The position numbers and the translations under genes were made by a program. Below are positions 54,013-64,000 of a stretch of DNA of 64,000 bases, piece after piece (the stretch's first letter is position 1; every line of letters begins with the position of its first letter). The notes beneath the pieces are model-generated. The model made no database searches and had not been told where the DNA came from. It worked only from the letters and a program-made list of their open reading frames with translations. Origin of the DNA: Curvibacter soli (lineage in GTDB: Bacteria; Pseudomonadota; Gammaproteobacteria; Burkholderiales; Burkholderiaceae_C); contig NZ_JARGEN010000018.1 in assembly GCF_029211125.1 (NCBI RefSeq), positions 1 through 64,000 of the forward strand. Direction: 5' to 3'.

Positions 54013-55851
54013 ATGACCGCCATGCCCGCCGCCTCCCCACATGCCGCCGACAGTGCCCGCCATGCGGCAGTGCGCCGGCCATGGGCATTGGTGGCCGGGG
54101 CGTTGCTGCTCGCGGGCTGCGCCAGCACGCCGCTGCCGCCCTGGCCCGACGCGTCCAGGAAGCCGCCGGCCAGCGCCGCCGCCACGCCAGCCCGCCCGGC
54201 CCCGATGCCGGCACCCGCACCTTCGGGCGCGGTCGTCACGCCCATTCCCGCCACTCCGGCGCCAGCCACGGCCGTGCCGGAGGCAACTGATCAGCCCGCT
54301 GCCGAAAGCGCCGCCGTGGCCGCGCGCTTTCCCGACCCGGCAGTGCGCTACAGCACGCCGGGGCTCGCCCCGGACCGGCGGGCGTTCACCACCAATGCAG
54401 AGGCGCACAACTGGCTGTCGACCCAGGCCCTGGGCTCGGTGGGGCGCGCGCCTACCCTGGCCGCGGTGCGCATCATCGGCACCTCGCAGCGCGGCCAGCC
54501 CATCGAGGCGCTGGTCGTCACGCGGGCCACCGGCACCGATCCCGACAGCCTGCAGACGTCCAAGCGCCCCACCGTGCTGCTCATCGGCCAGCAGCACGGC
54601 GACGAACCGGCGGGCGCCGAGGCGCTGCTCGTGGTGGCGCGCGAGCTATCCCAAGGGCTGCTGGAGCCGCTGCTCGACCGCATCAACGTCGTGATCGTGC
54701 CGCGCGCCAACCCCGACGGCGCCGACACCGGCACACGCACGACCGCCAATGGGGCCGATATGAACCGCGACCACCTCGTGCTCAACACGCCCGAAGCCCA
54801 GGCCCTGGCCCGGGTGAGCCGGGACTACTTTCCCATCCTGGTGCTCGACGCGCACGAATACACCGCGGGCGGGCGCTACCTGCAGAAGTTCAACGCCGTG
54901 CAGCGCTATGACGCGCTGCTGCAATACGCCACCACGGCGAACGTGCCCGAATTCCTGACCAGGGCATCCGAGGAGTGGTACCGCCGCCCCATGGTCGCCG
55001 CGCTCGACACCCAGGCCCTGGCCTCGCAGTGGCACTACACCACGTCCACCGACCCGCAGGACCTGCGCCTGTCCATGGGCGGCGCGCAGCCCGACACGGG
55101 GCGCAACGTGAATGGCCTGAAGAACAGTGTGAGCTTCCTGGTCGAAACCCGCGGCGTGGGCATGGGCCGCGCGCACATCCAGCGCCGCGTGCACACGCAG
55201 GTGACCGCCATCGCCAGCGCCTTGCAAAGCACTGCGGAGCGCGCCGACAAGCTGCGGGAAGTACGCTCGTTCGTCGAGCGCGACATCGCCGCGCAAGCCT
55301 GCCGCGGCGCCGTGGCGGTGCAGGCCGAGCCCACGCCGGAGCAGCGCGACATCACCTTCATCGACCCCGCAACGGGCGCAGACAAGGTGGTGAAGGTGCA
55401 ATGGGAATCGTCCCTGGCGCTGCGCACCGTCAAGTCGCGCGCCCGCCCCTGCGGCTACTGGCTGGCGCCATCGGCGGCCGACGCGGTGGAGCGGCTGCGG
55501 CTGCTGGGCCTGCAGGTGCTGCGCGTGGCCGAACCCGGCTCGCTGCTGGCCGATGCCTACCGCGAGACCGCTCGCGCCACCGGCCCGCGCCAGAACGCGC
55601 GGGGCGCCATCGCCGACGCGGCGGACAGCGTCGGCACGGTGCGCGTGGAGGTCGCGCTGGCTCGCAGCGCGCTCGACGTGGCGCCCGGCAGCTTCTACGT
55701 GCCGCTGGCCCAGCCGCTGGCCAACCTGGCCGTCGCGGCGCTGGAGCCTGACACGCAGAACGGCTTTTTCGCCAACCACGTGATCGACAGCCTGGACGCC
55801 ACCGCGCGCGTGATGGCACCGCCCTCGCTGGTGCTGGAAGAAATGCGCTGA
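54013..55851 (+). CDS. Lipoprotein M14-family zinc carboxypeptidase
   Basis: A 612-residue envelope enzyme. Lipobox LLLAGC (Cys at about 36), a Pro/Ala-rich linker to about 110, then an M14 metallocarboxypeptidase domain: zinc ligands in [13 protein letters not shown] and [12 protein letters not shown], arginine/asparagine in VPRANPDG and MNRDH, and the catalytic glutamate in [12 protein letters not shown]. The C-terminal 200 residues (from about [12 protein letters not shown]) are a family-specific extension. AAGGA precedes the ATG. Probably trims peptides or peptidoglycan-derived fragments in the periplasm; substrate unknown. Confidence 0.87.
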   Translation: MTAMPAASPHAADSARHAAVRRPWALVAGALLLAGCASTPLPPWPDASRKPPASAAATPARPAPMPAPAPSGAVVTPIPATPAPATAVPEATDQPAAESAAVAARFPDPAVRYSTPGLAPDRRAFTTNAEAHNWLSTQALGSVGRAPTLAAVRIIGTSQRGQPIEALVVTRATGTDPDSLQTSKRPTVLLIGQQHGDEPAGAEALLVVARELSQGLLEPLLDRINVVIVPRANPDGADTGTRTTANGADMNRDHLVLNTPEAQALARVSRDYFPILVLDAHEYTAGGRYLQKFNAVQRYDALLQYATTANVPEFLTRASEEWYRRPMVAALDTQALASQWHYTTSTDPQDLRLSMGGAQPDTGRNVNGLKNSVSFLVETRGVGMGRAHIQRRVHTQVTAIASALQSTAERADKLREVRSFVERDIAAQACRGAVAVQAEPTPEQRDITFIDPATGADKVVKVQWESSLALRTVKSRARPCGYWLAPSAADAVERLRLLGLQVLRVAEPGSLLADAYRETARATGPRQNARGAIADAADSVGTVRVEVALARSALDVAPGSFYVPLAQPLANLAVAALEPDTQNGFFANHVIDSLDATARVMAPPSLVLEEMR

Positions 55852-55892
55852 CCCGCTGCCTGCCCCCACGCGGGTTGTCGGCACAATGGCGC

Positions 55893-55923
55893 TTGACCTT
55901 CCCATCAGGGCAAGGTCGAGACT
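55893..55923 (+). promoter_or_regulatory. CueR-type copper-responsive promoter of copA
   Basis: TTGACC (55893-55898) overlaps the dyad ACCTTCC-N7-GCAAGGT (55896-55916), seven-seven-seven spacing with one mismatch, as in E. coli copA. A MerR-family promoter needs a ~19-bp spacer, which puts a weak -10 (GAGACT) at 55918-55923 and a transcript start close to the ATG at 55931. This site is why the copA start was moved downstream. Confidence 0.85.
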
Positions 55924-55930
55924 CGCCGTC

Positions 55931-58393
55931 ATGACCCCTTCCCCTTCCCCTTCCCCTTCCCCTTCCCCGCACCCCTCGGCCAGCGCCAGTGCGCCCGCCA
56001 TCGACTGGCCACTGGCCATCGATGGCATGACCTGCGCGGCCTGTGCGGGCCGCGTGGAGCGGGCCTTGCGCAAAGTGCCAGGCGTCCGGTCCGCCGAAGT
56101 CAATCTGGCAACGGAAACGGCCCACGTGCAGGCGGAACCTGCGGTGACAGCTACAGATTTAGGAGCAGCCGTAGCCAAGGCCGGCTATGCTGTGGCCGAA
56201 CGATCGCTGCAGTTGCGGTTGCGCATTGACGGCATGACCTGTGCGTCGTGCGTGGCGCGCGTGGAGCGGGCGCTGCAGAAGGTGCCCGGCGTGGTCGGCG
56301 CCGAAGTCAACCTGGCGACCGAAACAGCCACTGTCCGCTTCGTCGGCAGGAGCGCGGATGCGCAGCCGTGCATCGCCGCCGTGGAGCGCGCGGGCTACGG
56401 CGCGCGGCCAGTGGCGCCGGATGCGCCGTCCGGCGCGCCCGCGCTCGCCTCCTGGCGGCCCGTGGCGGCAGCCGCGGCGCTGTCGCTGCCCCTGCTGCTG
56501 CCTATGCTGGCCACGCCCTTCGGCGCGGACTGGATGCTGCCCGCATGGCTGCAGTTCGCGCTGGCGACGCCGGTGCAGTTCGTGCTGGGTGCGCGGTTCT
56601 ACAAGGCGGGCTGGAACGCGCTGCGCGCGTTCGCGGGCAACATGGACCTGCTCGTGGCCCTGGGCACCAGCGCCGCCTACGGGCTCAGCGTGTACCTGTG
56701 GCTCGCCCATGGCAGCCATGGCATGCCGCCGCACCTGTACTTCGAGGCTTCGGCGGTGGTCATCACGCTGGTGCTGCTCGGCAAGTGGCTGGAGGCGCGC
56801 GCCAAGCGCCAGACCACCGCGGCCATCCGCGCCCTCCAGGCCCTGGCGCCCGAAACAGCCCGCGTGCGGCGCGCGGGCGAGGAAGACCGCGACCTGCCCA
56901 TCGTGCAGGTACGCGCGGGCGACGTCGTGGTGGTACATCCAGGCGAGCGCATCCCCGTCGATGGACAAGTACAGGAAGGCGCGAGCCATGTGGATGAATC
57001 GCTCGTCACTGGCGAAAGCCTGCCCGTGCCCAAGCAGCCCGGCGACGGCGTGACCGGTGGCTCCGTCAACGCCGAGGGCCTGCTGCTCGTGGCGGCCACC
57101 GCCGTGGGTGCCGAAAGCACGCTGGCGCGCATCGTGCGTCTGGTCGAATCCGCCCAGGCCAGGAAAGCCCCGGTGCAGCGCCTGGTGGACCGGGTGAGCG
57201 CCGTCTTCGTGCCCGCGGTGCTGGCGATCGCCTGCGCCACGCTGCTGGGCTGGGGCCTGTCCACGCACGACTGGCAGGCCGCCACGCTCAACGCCGTGGC
57301 GGTACTGGTGATCGCCTGTCCCTGCGCGCTGGGGCTGGCCACGCCCGCGGCCATCATGGCGGGCACCGGCGTGGCGGCGCGCCACGGCATCCTGATCAAG
57401 GACGCGGAGGCGCTCGAAACCGCCCGCGCCGTCGACACCGTGGCGTTCGACAAGACCGGCACGCTGACAGAGGGCCGCCCGCGCCTGCTGGCCGCACAGG
57501 CGGCGCAAGGCCCGCTGGCCGCACTGCTGGCGGCCAGCGCCGCCATCCAGAGCGGCAGCGAACACCCGCTGGCCCGCGCGGTGCAGGACGCCGCGCGCAA
57601 CGAGGGCCTGGCGCCCCCGCCCGCATCCGGCGTGCAGGCCGTGGCGGGCCGTGGCATGGCGGCCACCGTGCAAGGGCGCGCGCTGCGCCTGGGCAGCACG
57701 CGCTTCATGCATGAACTGGCGGTGGATACCGCCGTACTCGACGCCGCTGCCGCAGAGCAGGAGGCGCAGGGCCGCACCGTCTCGTGGCTGGCCGACGTGG
57801 ACGCCACGCCGCCGGCGTTGATCGGCATGCTGGCCTTCGGCGATACGCTGAAGGCGTCCGCCACCCAGGCCGTGCGGGCACTGCACGCCCAGGGCGTCGC
57901 CACCGTACTGCTGACGGGCGACAACGCGGGCAGCGCCCAGGCCGTGGGCCGGCAGTTGGGCATCGGCGACATTCGCGCCCAGGTGCTGCCCGAGGACAAG
58001 GCTGCCATCGTGGCCGCGCTGCGCGCAGGCGGACACCGCGTCGCCATGGTGGGCGACGGCGTGAACGACGCACCCGCGCTGGCCGCCGCCGACGTGGGGA
58101 TCGCCATGGCCACGGGCACCGGCGCGGCCATGCAGGCCGCCGGAGTGACGCTGATGCGCGGCGACCCGGCGCTGGTGGCCGACACCATCGATATTTCGCG
58201 CCGCACCTACGCCAAGATTCGCCAGAACCTGTTCTGGGCCTTCGCCTACAACGTCATCGGCATACCGCTGGCCGCCTGCGGGCTGCTGAGCCCGGTATTG
58301 GCAGGCGCGGCCATGGCCTTCAGCAGCGTGAGCGTGGTGGGCAACGCGCTGCTGCTGCAGCGCTGGCGCCCGCGCCCGAGGAGCCCGGAATGA
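55931..58393 (+). CDS. copA: Copper-exporting P1B-type ATPase CopA
   Basis: Exports Cu(I) across the inner membrane. From ATG 55931 it has 820 residues: a (Pro-Ser)n tract encoded by five tandem CCCCTT hexamers, two heavy-metal-associated domains with GMTCAAC and GMTCASC, eight membrane helices with the metal site in [15 protein letters not shown], phosphorylation motif [15 protein letters not shown] and [11 protein letters not shown] CueR operator lies directly upstream and cueR follows with ATGA overlap. An ATG at 55886 would translate through the operator and is rejected. If transcription begins near 55930 the message would be leaderless. Confidence 0.95.
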   Translation: MTPSPSPSPSPSPHPSASASAPAIDWPLAIDGMTCAACAGRVERALRKVPGVRSAEVNLATETAHVQAEPAVTATDLGAAVAKAGYAVAERSLQLRLRIDGMTCASCVARVERALQKVPGVVGAEVNLATETATVRFVGRSADAQPCIAAVERAGYGARPVAPDAPSGAPALASWRPVAAAAALSLPLLLPMLATPFGADWMLPAWLQFALATPVQFVLGARFYKAGWNALRAFAGNMDLLVALGTSAAYGLSVYLWLAHGSHGMPPHLYFEASAVVITLVLLGKWLEARAKRQTTAAIRALQALAPETARVRRAGEEDRDLPIVQVRAGDVVVVHPGERIPVDGQVQEGASHVDESLVTGESLPVPKQPGDGVTGGSVNAEGLLLVAATAVGAESTLARIVRLVESAQARKAPVQRLVDRVSAVFVPAVLAIACATLLGWGLSTHDWQAATLNAVAVLVIACPCALGLATPAAIMAGTGVAARHGILIKDAEALETARAVDTVAFDKTGTLTEGRPRLLAAQAAQGPLAALLAASAAIQSGSEHPLARAVQDAARNEGLAPPPASGVQAVAGRGMAATVQGRALRLGSTRFMHELAVDTAVLDAAAAEQEAQGRTVSWLADVDATPPALIGMLAFGDTLKASATQAVRALHAQGVATVLLTGDNAGSAQAVGRQLGIGDIRAQVLPEDKAAIVAALRAGGHRVAMVGDGVNDAPALAAADVGIAMATGTGAAMQAAGVTLMRGDPALVADTIDISRRTYAKIRQNLFWAFAYNVIGIPLAACGLLSPVLAGAAMAFSSVSVVGNALLLQRWRPRPRSPE

Positions 58394-58869
58394 ACGAATC
58401 CATCGCCGCCGATGCCGGCCCCTTCGCCATTGGCCAGGCCGCGCGCCTGTCTGGCGTGACCGCCAAGATGGTGCGGCACTACGAAAGCCTGGGCCTGCTG
58501 CCGGCGGTGAACCGCACCGATGCGGGCTACCGGCAGTACACGGGGCGCGAGGTGCACACGCTGCGCTTCATCCGCCGCGCCCGCGACCTGGGCTTTGGCA
58601 TGCGCGAGATCGCCGAGCTGCTGCGGCTCTGGCAGAACCAGGGGCGCTCCAGCGCCAGCGTGAAGGAGATCGCCCTCGCGCACATCGCCGACCTGGACCG
58701 CCGCATGGCCGAGATGGCTGCGATGAAGCGCACGCTGGAACACCTGGCCCGCTGCTGCCACGGCGACCAGCGGCCCGACTGCCCCATTCTCGAAGAGCTG
58801 GCAGCACCGCAGCCCATCCCCGTCAATGGGCATGCTCCCAGACCACGAGTGCGTCCCGGCCCTCGCTGA
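58390..58869 (+). CDS. cueR: Copper-responsive MerR-family regulator CueR
   Basis: Cu(I)-sensing activator, 159 residues. The MerR helix-turn-helix is [27 protein letters not shown], followed by the dimerisation helix and a metal loop with paired cysteines in [16 protein letters not shown] (C-x7-C spacing of Cu/Ag/Au sensors). The ATG overlaps the copA stop (ATGA), so the regulator is co-produced with its target. Its last 47 bases overlap the convergent LD-carboxypeptidase gene, and the C-terminal [13 protein letters not shown] tail falls there. Confidence 0.93.
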   Translation: MNESIAADAGPFAIGQAARLSGVTAKMVRHYESLGLLPAVNRTDAGYRQYTGREVHTLRFIRRARDLGFGMREIAELLRLWQNQGRSSASVKEIALAHIADLDRRMAEMAAMKRTLEHLARCCHGDQRPDCPILEELAAPQPIPVNGHAPRPRVRPGPR

Positions 58870-59797
58870 CCAGCGATACCTTGGCACCCACGGGCAGCAG
58901 CACCTTGGTGGGCACGTGGCCGAACGGCAGGTGCGTGAGCACGGATGCCTTGACCCGCGCGCGCAGCCACTCCACCACGCTGCGCATGCCGAAGCCCTTG
59001 TCGTGCGGCGTGGCCGCGAAGCCCGTGAACTGCCCCATCAATATGGCCTTCTGCCGCCCCAGCACCCCCGCCAGCAGCAGTTGCGTGAGCATGCGCTCGA
59101 TGCGGTAGGGGTGCTCGTTCACGTCTTCGAGGAACAGCACACCGCCGCGCACGTCGGGCAGGTAGGGTGTGCCGGCCAGCCCGGCCAGCACCGCCAGGTT
59201 GCCACCCCAGAGCACGGCCTTGCGCACCTGCACGGGCGCGTGCCCCTCGCATTCCTTTGGCAGCCGCCAGCCCGCGCCTTCGCCCTGGCCGCACAGCAGG
59301 TCGTCGAAGCAGGCTTCCATGATGTCGTCGGGCGCGCCTTCCACGCCGAAGTCCGCGCACAGCGCGGGGCCGGCCCAGGTGGTGGCGCCGGTGCGCGCCA
59401 GCAGCGCGCACTGCAGCGCGGTGAAATCGCTCAGGCCCACGAAGCGCGTGCCGCGTTCCGCCGCCTTGGCAAGCGCCTTGTACGGCAACGCCGGCAGCAG
59501 CCGCGTGATGCCGTAGCCGCCGCGCGAGATCAGCGCCACATCGGCCCCGCTGGTGGCGGCGCGCCCGATGGCGGCCAGCCGCGTGGCGTCGTCGCCCGCG
59601 AAACGCTGGCTGCTGGCGAGCGCGTCGGGGTCCACTTCCACGTCATGGCCCAGCGCCTTCAGGCGCGCCACGCCGCGCTTGAACGCGGCCTTGTCGCGCA
59701 CGGCGCCCGAAGGGGAATAGATGTAGATGTGCCGCGCGCCTTGGCCGGAGCTGTCGGCGTGGCGGCGGTGCGCGTCGTGATGGTGGGGGTGTGGCAA
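58823..59797 (-). CDS. ldcA: LD-carboxypeptidase (peptidase family S66)
   Basis: Cleaves the terminal D-alanine from cytoplasmic tetrapeptides in peptidoglycan recycling. In 324 residues: IYIYSPSGAVRDKAAFKRGV, ISRGGYGITRLLP, the nucleophile elbow GLSDFTALQCALL, the catalytic Glu in LFLEDVNEHPYRIERML and His in LPFGHVPTKVLLPVG. The His-rich N-terminus (PHPHHHDAHRRHAD) is unusual and may bind metal or be before the true start. Convergent with cueR with a 47-bp overlap. Confidence 0.9.
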   Translation of the reverse strand: MPHPHHHDAHRRHADSSGQGARHIYIYSPSGAVRDKAAFKRGVARLKALGHDVEVDPDALASSQRFAGDDATRLAAIGRAATSGADVALISRGGYGITRLLPALPYKALAKAAERGTRFVGLSDFTALQCALLARTGATTWAGPALCADFGVEGAPDDIMEACFDDLLCGQGEGAGWRLPKECEGHAPVQVRKAVLWGGNLAVLAGLAGTPYLPDVRGGVLFLEDVNEHPYRIERMLTQLLLAGVLGRQKAILMGQFTGFAATPHDKGFGMRSVVEWLRARVKASVLTHLPFGHVPTKVLLPVGAKVSLVSEGRDALVVWEHAH

Positions 59798-59827
59798 AGT
59801 GTCCGGGCCGCGCGGCCCGCTCCGAAA

Positions 59828-61865
<2,038 letters not shown>

Positions 61866-61933
61866 ATGGCGAGCTACTCTATCCGCAATCCGGCCATACG
61901 GTCGGCTACCGGGGCGAGTTCTTGGCGCGCGCT

Positions 61934-63250
61934 TTACTTACTGGTAGCGCAAGAGGAAGGCGCGGACAGCCCTGCGGCCACCGGCAACGCGCGCTTTTGC
62001 GCACGATCACTGGCCAGCGCCGCACCGAACACCACCATACCGCAGAGCGCCAGCAAGGCACCGACCCAGCCCGTGGACGTCCAGCCCAGCCCCGCCGCGA
62101 TGGCCAGGCCGCCGAGCCAAGCGCCCAACGCATTGGCCAGGTTGAAGGCCGAATGGTTGAGCGCCGCGGCCAGCGACTGCGCGTCGCCAGCCACGTCCAT
62201 GAGCCGTATCTGCAACGCCGGGCCGATGGCCACCACGGTGCCGATCAGCAGCACGTTGATCGCCGCCGCCGCCGCATGGTGCGCCGTGAAGCAGAACGCC
62301 AGCAGCACCAGCGCCGACCACGCCAGCACCCCGCCGATGGTGGGCATGAGCGCCTTGTCCGCCAGCCGCGAGCCCACCAGATTGCCCAGCACCATGCCCA
62401 CGCCGAACAGTGCCAGCACGAACGGCACCCCTTGCAGCGGCATGCCCGCCACCTCGATCAGCGTGGGCTTGATGTAGCTGAACACCGCGAACATGCCGCC
62501 GAAGCCGATGGCGCCGATGCCGAGCGTGAGCCAGACCTGCCCGCGCCTGAGCGCCCCCAGCTCGCGCAGCGGGCTGGCCCCCTGCACGGGCGGCATGGAG
62601 GGCACTTCGCGCCGCACCAGCACGACGGCGAACAGCGCAACCGCAGCCACGAACACGAAAGCCGCGCGCCAGCCGAACAACTGGCCCAGCCAGGCGGCGA
62701 TGGGCACGCCCGCGAGCGTGGCGGACGTGAGCCCGAGCATCACCAACCCCACGGCGCGCGCCCGCTGCGTAGGCGGCGCGAGCGCCGCCGCCACCAGCGA
62801 CGCCACGCCGAAATACGTGCCGTGCGGCAGCCCCGCCATGAAGCGCAGCAGGTTCAGCGACAGATAGCCCGGCGCCAGGGCGCTGGCTAAATTGCCCAGC
62901 GCATACAGCCCCATGAGCGCCATGAGCAGCCGGCGCCGGCCCCACCCCGCGGTGAGCACTGCAAGCACGGGGGCGCCGACCACCACGCCCAGCGCGTAGG
63001 CGCTGATGACGTGGCCCGCCTGCGGAATGGTGACGCCGAGGCTGCGCGCCACCTCGGGCAGCAGGCCCATGATGACAAACTCGCCCGTGCCGATGGCAAA
63101 GCCACCGACACCCAGCGCCAGCACCGCGCGCAACAGCACCCGCTGGCTCCGGGCCTCATCGGCCAGCGTGACGGCGGCAGGTGAATGGAGCGCCGCTCCA
63201 CCGATGCGTGGCGGCGTGGTGGCGGGTACAGGGGGGATGCCGTGGCTCAT
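61934..63250 (-). CDS. MFS transporter, DHA1/AraJ-like efflux
   Basis: A 438-residue transporter with twelve hydrophobic helices. The first helix has LGVGGFAIGTGEFVIMGLLPEVA, characteristic of the AraJ/YdhP/PurEfflux group of drug and sugar/nucleoside exporters, and the loop TAGWGRRRLLMALMG. The ATG lies only three bases from the end of the MITE-like element, so promoter and ribosome binding site (AGG in CTAGGTTCAAAGC) are inside the element. Whether the gene is still expressed is uncertain. Confidence 0.88.
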   Translation of the reverse strand: MSHGIPPVPATTPPRIGGAALHSPAAVTLADEARSQRVLLRAVLALGVGGFAIGTGEFVIMGLLPEVARSLGVTIPQAGHVISAYALGVVVGAPVLAVLTAGWGRRRLLMALMGLYALGNLASALAPGYLSLNLLRFMAGLPHGTYFGVASLVAAALAPPTQRARAVGLVMLGLTSATLAGVPIAAWLGQLFGWRAAFVFVAAVALFAVVLVRREVPSMPPVQGASPLRELGALRRGQVWLTLGIGAIGFGGMFAVFSYIKPTLIEVAGMPLQGVPFVLALFGVGMVLGNLVGSRLADKALMPTIGGVLAWSALVLLAFCFTAHHAAAAAINVLLIGTVVAIGPALQIRLMDVAGDAQSLAAALNHSAFNLANALGAWLGGLAIAAGLGWTSTGWVGALLALCGMVVFGAALASDRAQKRALPVAAGLSAPSSCATSK

Positions 63251-63253
63251 GCT

Positions 63254-63497
63254 TTGAACCTAGAAACGGCAGTTGACCGCTTTGTATCCCTTGACAAGCC
63301 GCATGAAATCAAGCGTTGACGGCTTCAATGGCGTTCACCTCGTGGGTGAGAGCGCTATGCACCTGCCAGCACCGCGCTCGGCGCGCCATGCGGCGTTGCT
63401 CCTCCTTGCGGGCAGTAGCCCGCCGCGTCGTCGCGCCTTGCCTGGCACCCCGATCACGGCACCGGCAGGCGCATCCAACTGCCGTTTCTAGGTTGAA
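63254..63497. mobile_element. MITE-like element, copy 2 (244 bp)
   Basis: Ends TTGAACCTAGAAACGGCAG and CTGCCGTTTCTAGGTTGAA form 19-22-bp inverted repeats. The interior is about 90 percent identical by eye to 42884-43128, including an exact block from CACCTGCCAGCACCGCGCTC through the next 50 bases. The left end lies three bases from the start codon of the MFS gene. Confidence 0.82.
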
Positions 63498-63648
63498 CGG
63501 ATTGAACGGGAAATCGAAAAGACTTGCCGCAAGGTCGGTTACCAGACGGATACAGCCATTGCCGGATGCCCGCACCCGCACGTGAATCGCATGGCACTGC
63601 GGCTATGATGCGGCAGCCGCGCCATGCCCTTGCGCATGGTCATCCCAC

Positions 63649-63725
63649 CTGCCCGTAGCTCAACTGGATAGAGCAACGGCCTTCTAAGCCGTAGGTCGGG
63701 GGTTCGAGTCCCTCCGGGCAGGCCA
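63649..63725 (+). tRNA. tRNA-Arg (anticodon UCU)
   Basis: 77-nt cloverleaf with encoded CCA (63723-63725). Acceptor stem CTGCCCG pairs with CGGGCAG, the D arm holds AGCTCAACTGGATAGAGC, the anticodon loop CTTCTAA gives UCU and the T loop is TTCGAGT. Closely similar to bacterial tRNA-Arg(UCU), a common island insertion site. Confidence 0.96.
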
Positions 63726-63904
63726 AAAGCGACTGCACGACGCCAGTTGACCGATGCAGAGCGTGCGGTGTGTGCGACCCACATCCTCAACCATCCCGAG
63801 TCTTCGCCCGCGTATGGGCCCTTGAGGGAATTTCTGAAACGGGCTTTGGGCCGTGATGTCCTGCTATAACTTCCCTCTTATCGAGATCAGAGGGGATGGG
63901 GCGA

Positions 63905-64000
63905 ATGACCAACGAACAACAACAGCTTCCAACGCTGTTGCTCAACCTGCTGCCGGCAGACCACACCACCGTGGGCAACATCACGCTGCTGGAGCAGTTT
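63905..64000 (+). CDS. Start of a gene cut by the window edge, possibly a DNA methyltransferase
   Basis: An open frame begins at ATG 63905 with GGGGATGGGG just upstream and reads MTNEQQQLPTLLLNLLPAD then HTTVGNITLLEQF to the end of the window. The pattern LLxLLPADxxxxGN is reminiscent of the N-termini of some type I/II restriction-modification methyltransferases, but 32 residues are too few to decide. The ~180 bases between tRNA-Arg and this start are less GC-rich and carry no other gene, consistent with an acquired region entering at the tRNA. Confidence 0.4.
   Translation, partial: MTNEQQQLPTLLLNLLPADHTTVGNITLLEQF

Noticed and set aside
55886-55930. Upstream ATG start for copA
   Set aside because: It would translate through the CueR operator and -35 element; the ATG at 55931 fits the promoter.
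63539-63790. Minus-strand frame containing GGTRTPDLRLRRPLLYPVELR-like sequence
   Set aside because: This is the well-known spurious translation antisense to tRNA-Arg; the tRNA explains it.

Overview
The window is high-GC, densely coded chromosomal DNA. Gene content and order (smc-zipA-ligA, dapC-dapD-pilU-dapE-prmB, tolB-pal-cpoB, a lexA operator of the CTGT-N8-ACAG type, an IPTL-CTERM protein) point to a betaproteobacterium of the family Comamonadaceae, near Acidovorax or Alicycliphilus. This assignment is inference from recognised protein families; no database search was run. Both ends lie beside tRNA genes: tRNA-Lys(UUU) at 733-808 and tRNA-Arg(UCU) at 63649-63725. What lies outward of each looks foreign or incomplete.

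Layout. 1-4400: a poorly conserved protein, tRNA-Lys, then a minus-strand operon tolB-pal-cpoB-tcdA (cell-envelope integrity plus a tRNA modification enzyme). 4500-16500: lipid A flippase msbA, an MFS transporter, a frameshifted chemotaxis receptor, RNase G, a universal stress protein, a 2OG-Fe dioxygenase-like protein, a glycine-zipper envelope protein, an asparaginase, and lexA with two tandem LexA boxes. 16600-21500: 2-hydroxyacid dehydrogenase, FimV-like protein, a fragment of an acyl-CoA dehydrogenase, glutathione S-transferase. 21590-28979: an overlapping plus-strand operon for lysine/peptidoglycan precursor synthesis (dapC, dapD, dapE) interleaved with a pilus retraction ATPase gene (pilU), prmB and an ABC-F gene. 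28999-35490: LuxR regulator, a very glycine-rich secreted protein with an IPTL-CTERM tail, HD-GYP phosphodiesterase, scoAB CoA-transferase and a PAS-LuxR regulator. 35491-42303: ligA, zipA, smc on the minus strand. 42304-43430: decayed zone with a frameshifted sigma-54 activator remnant and a 245-bp MITE-like element. 43432-53969: glutaminase, acyl-CoA synthetase, a LysR regulator with a valine-catabolism operon (mmsA, acyl-CoA dehydrogenase, mmsB), omega-aminotransferase with its own LysR. 54013-63250: lipoprotein carboxypeptidase, copA-cueR copper efflux with a recognisable CueR operator, LD-carboxypeptidase, and a paiB-like / small membrane protein / tadA operon in which TadA is fused to a degenerate alpha/beta-hydrolase, then an MFS transporter whose start codon abuts a second copy of the MITE-like element.

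Repeats are the most striking non-genic signal. Family A is a ~55-bp hairpin element (core CCAGCGC...GCGCTGG followed by AGCTATTTTTT.GATAGC) present about nine times, once inside dapE. Family B is a ~90-115-bp GC-rich element found downstream of msbA and as apparent in-frame insertions inside two normally essential genes, dapC and ligA. A third element is the 245-bp MITE-like pair with ~22-bp terminal inverted repeats; a fourth is a 78-bp long hairpin that supplies the stop codon of an acyl-CoA dehydrogenase. I did not find CRISPR arrays, complete insertion sequences, phage genes or rRNA. No multi-gene defence or otherwise wholly novel system is visible; the best candidates for new biology are the TadA-hydrolase fusion, the Gly-rich IPTL-CTERM protein with its putative operator motif, and repeat elements domesticated as coding sequence.
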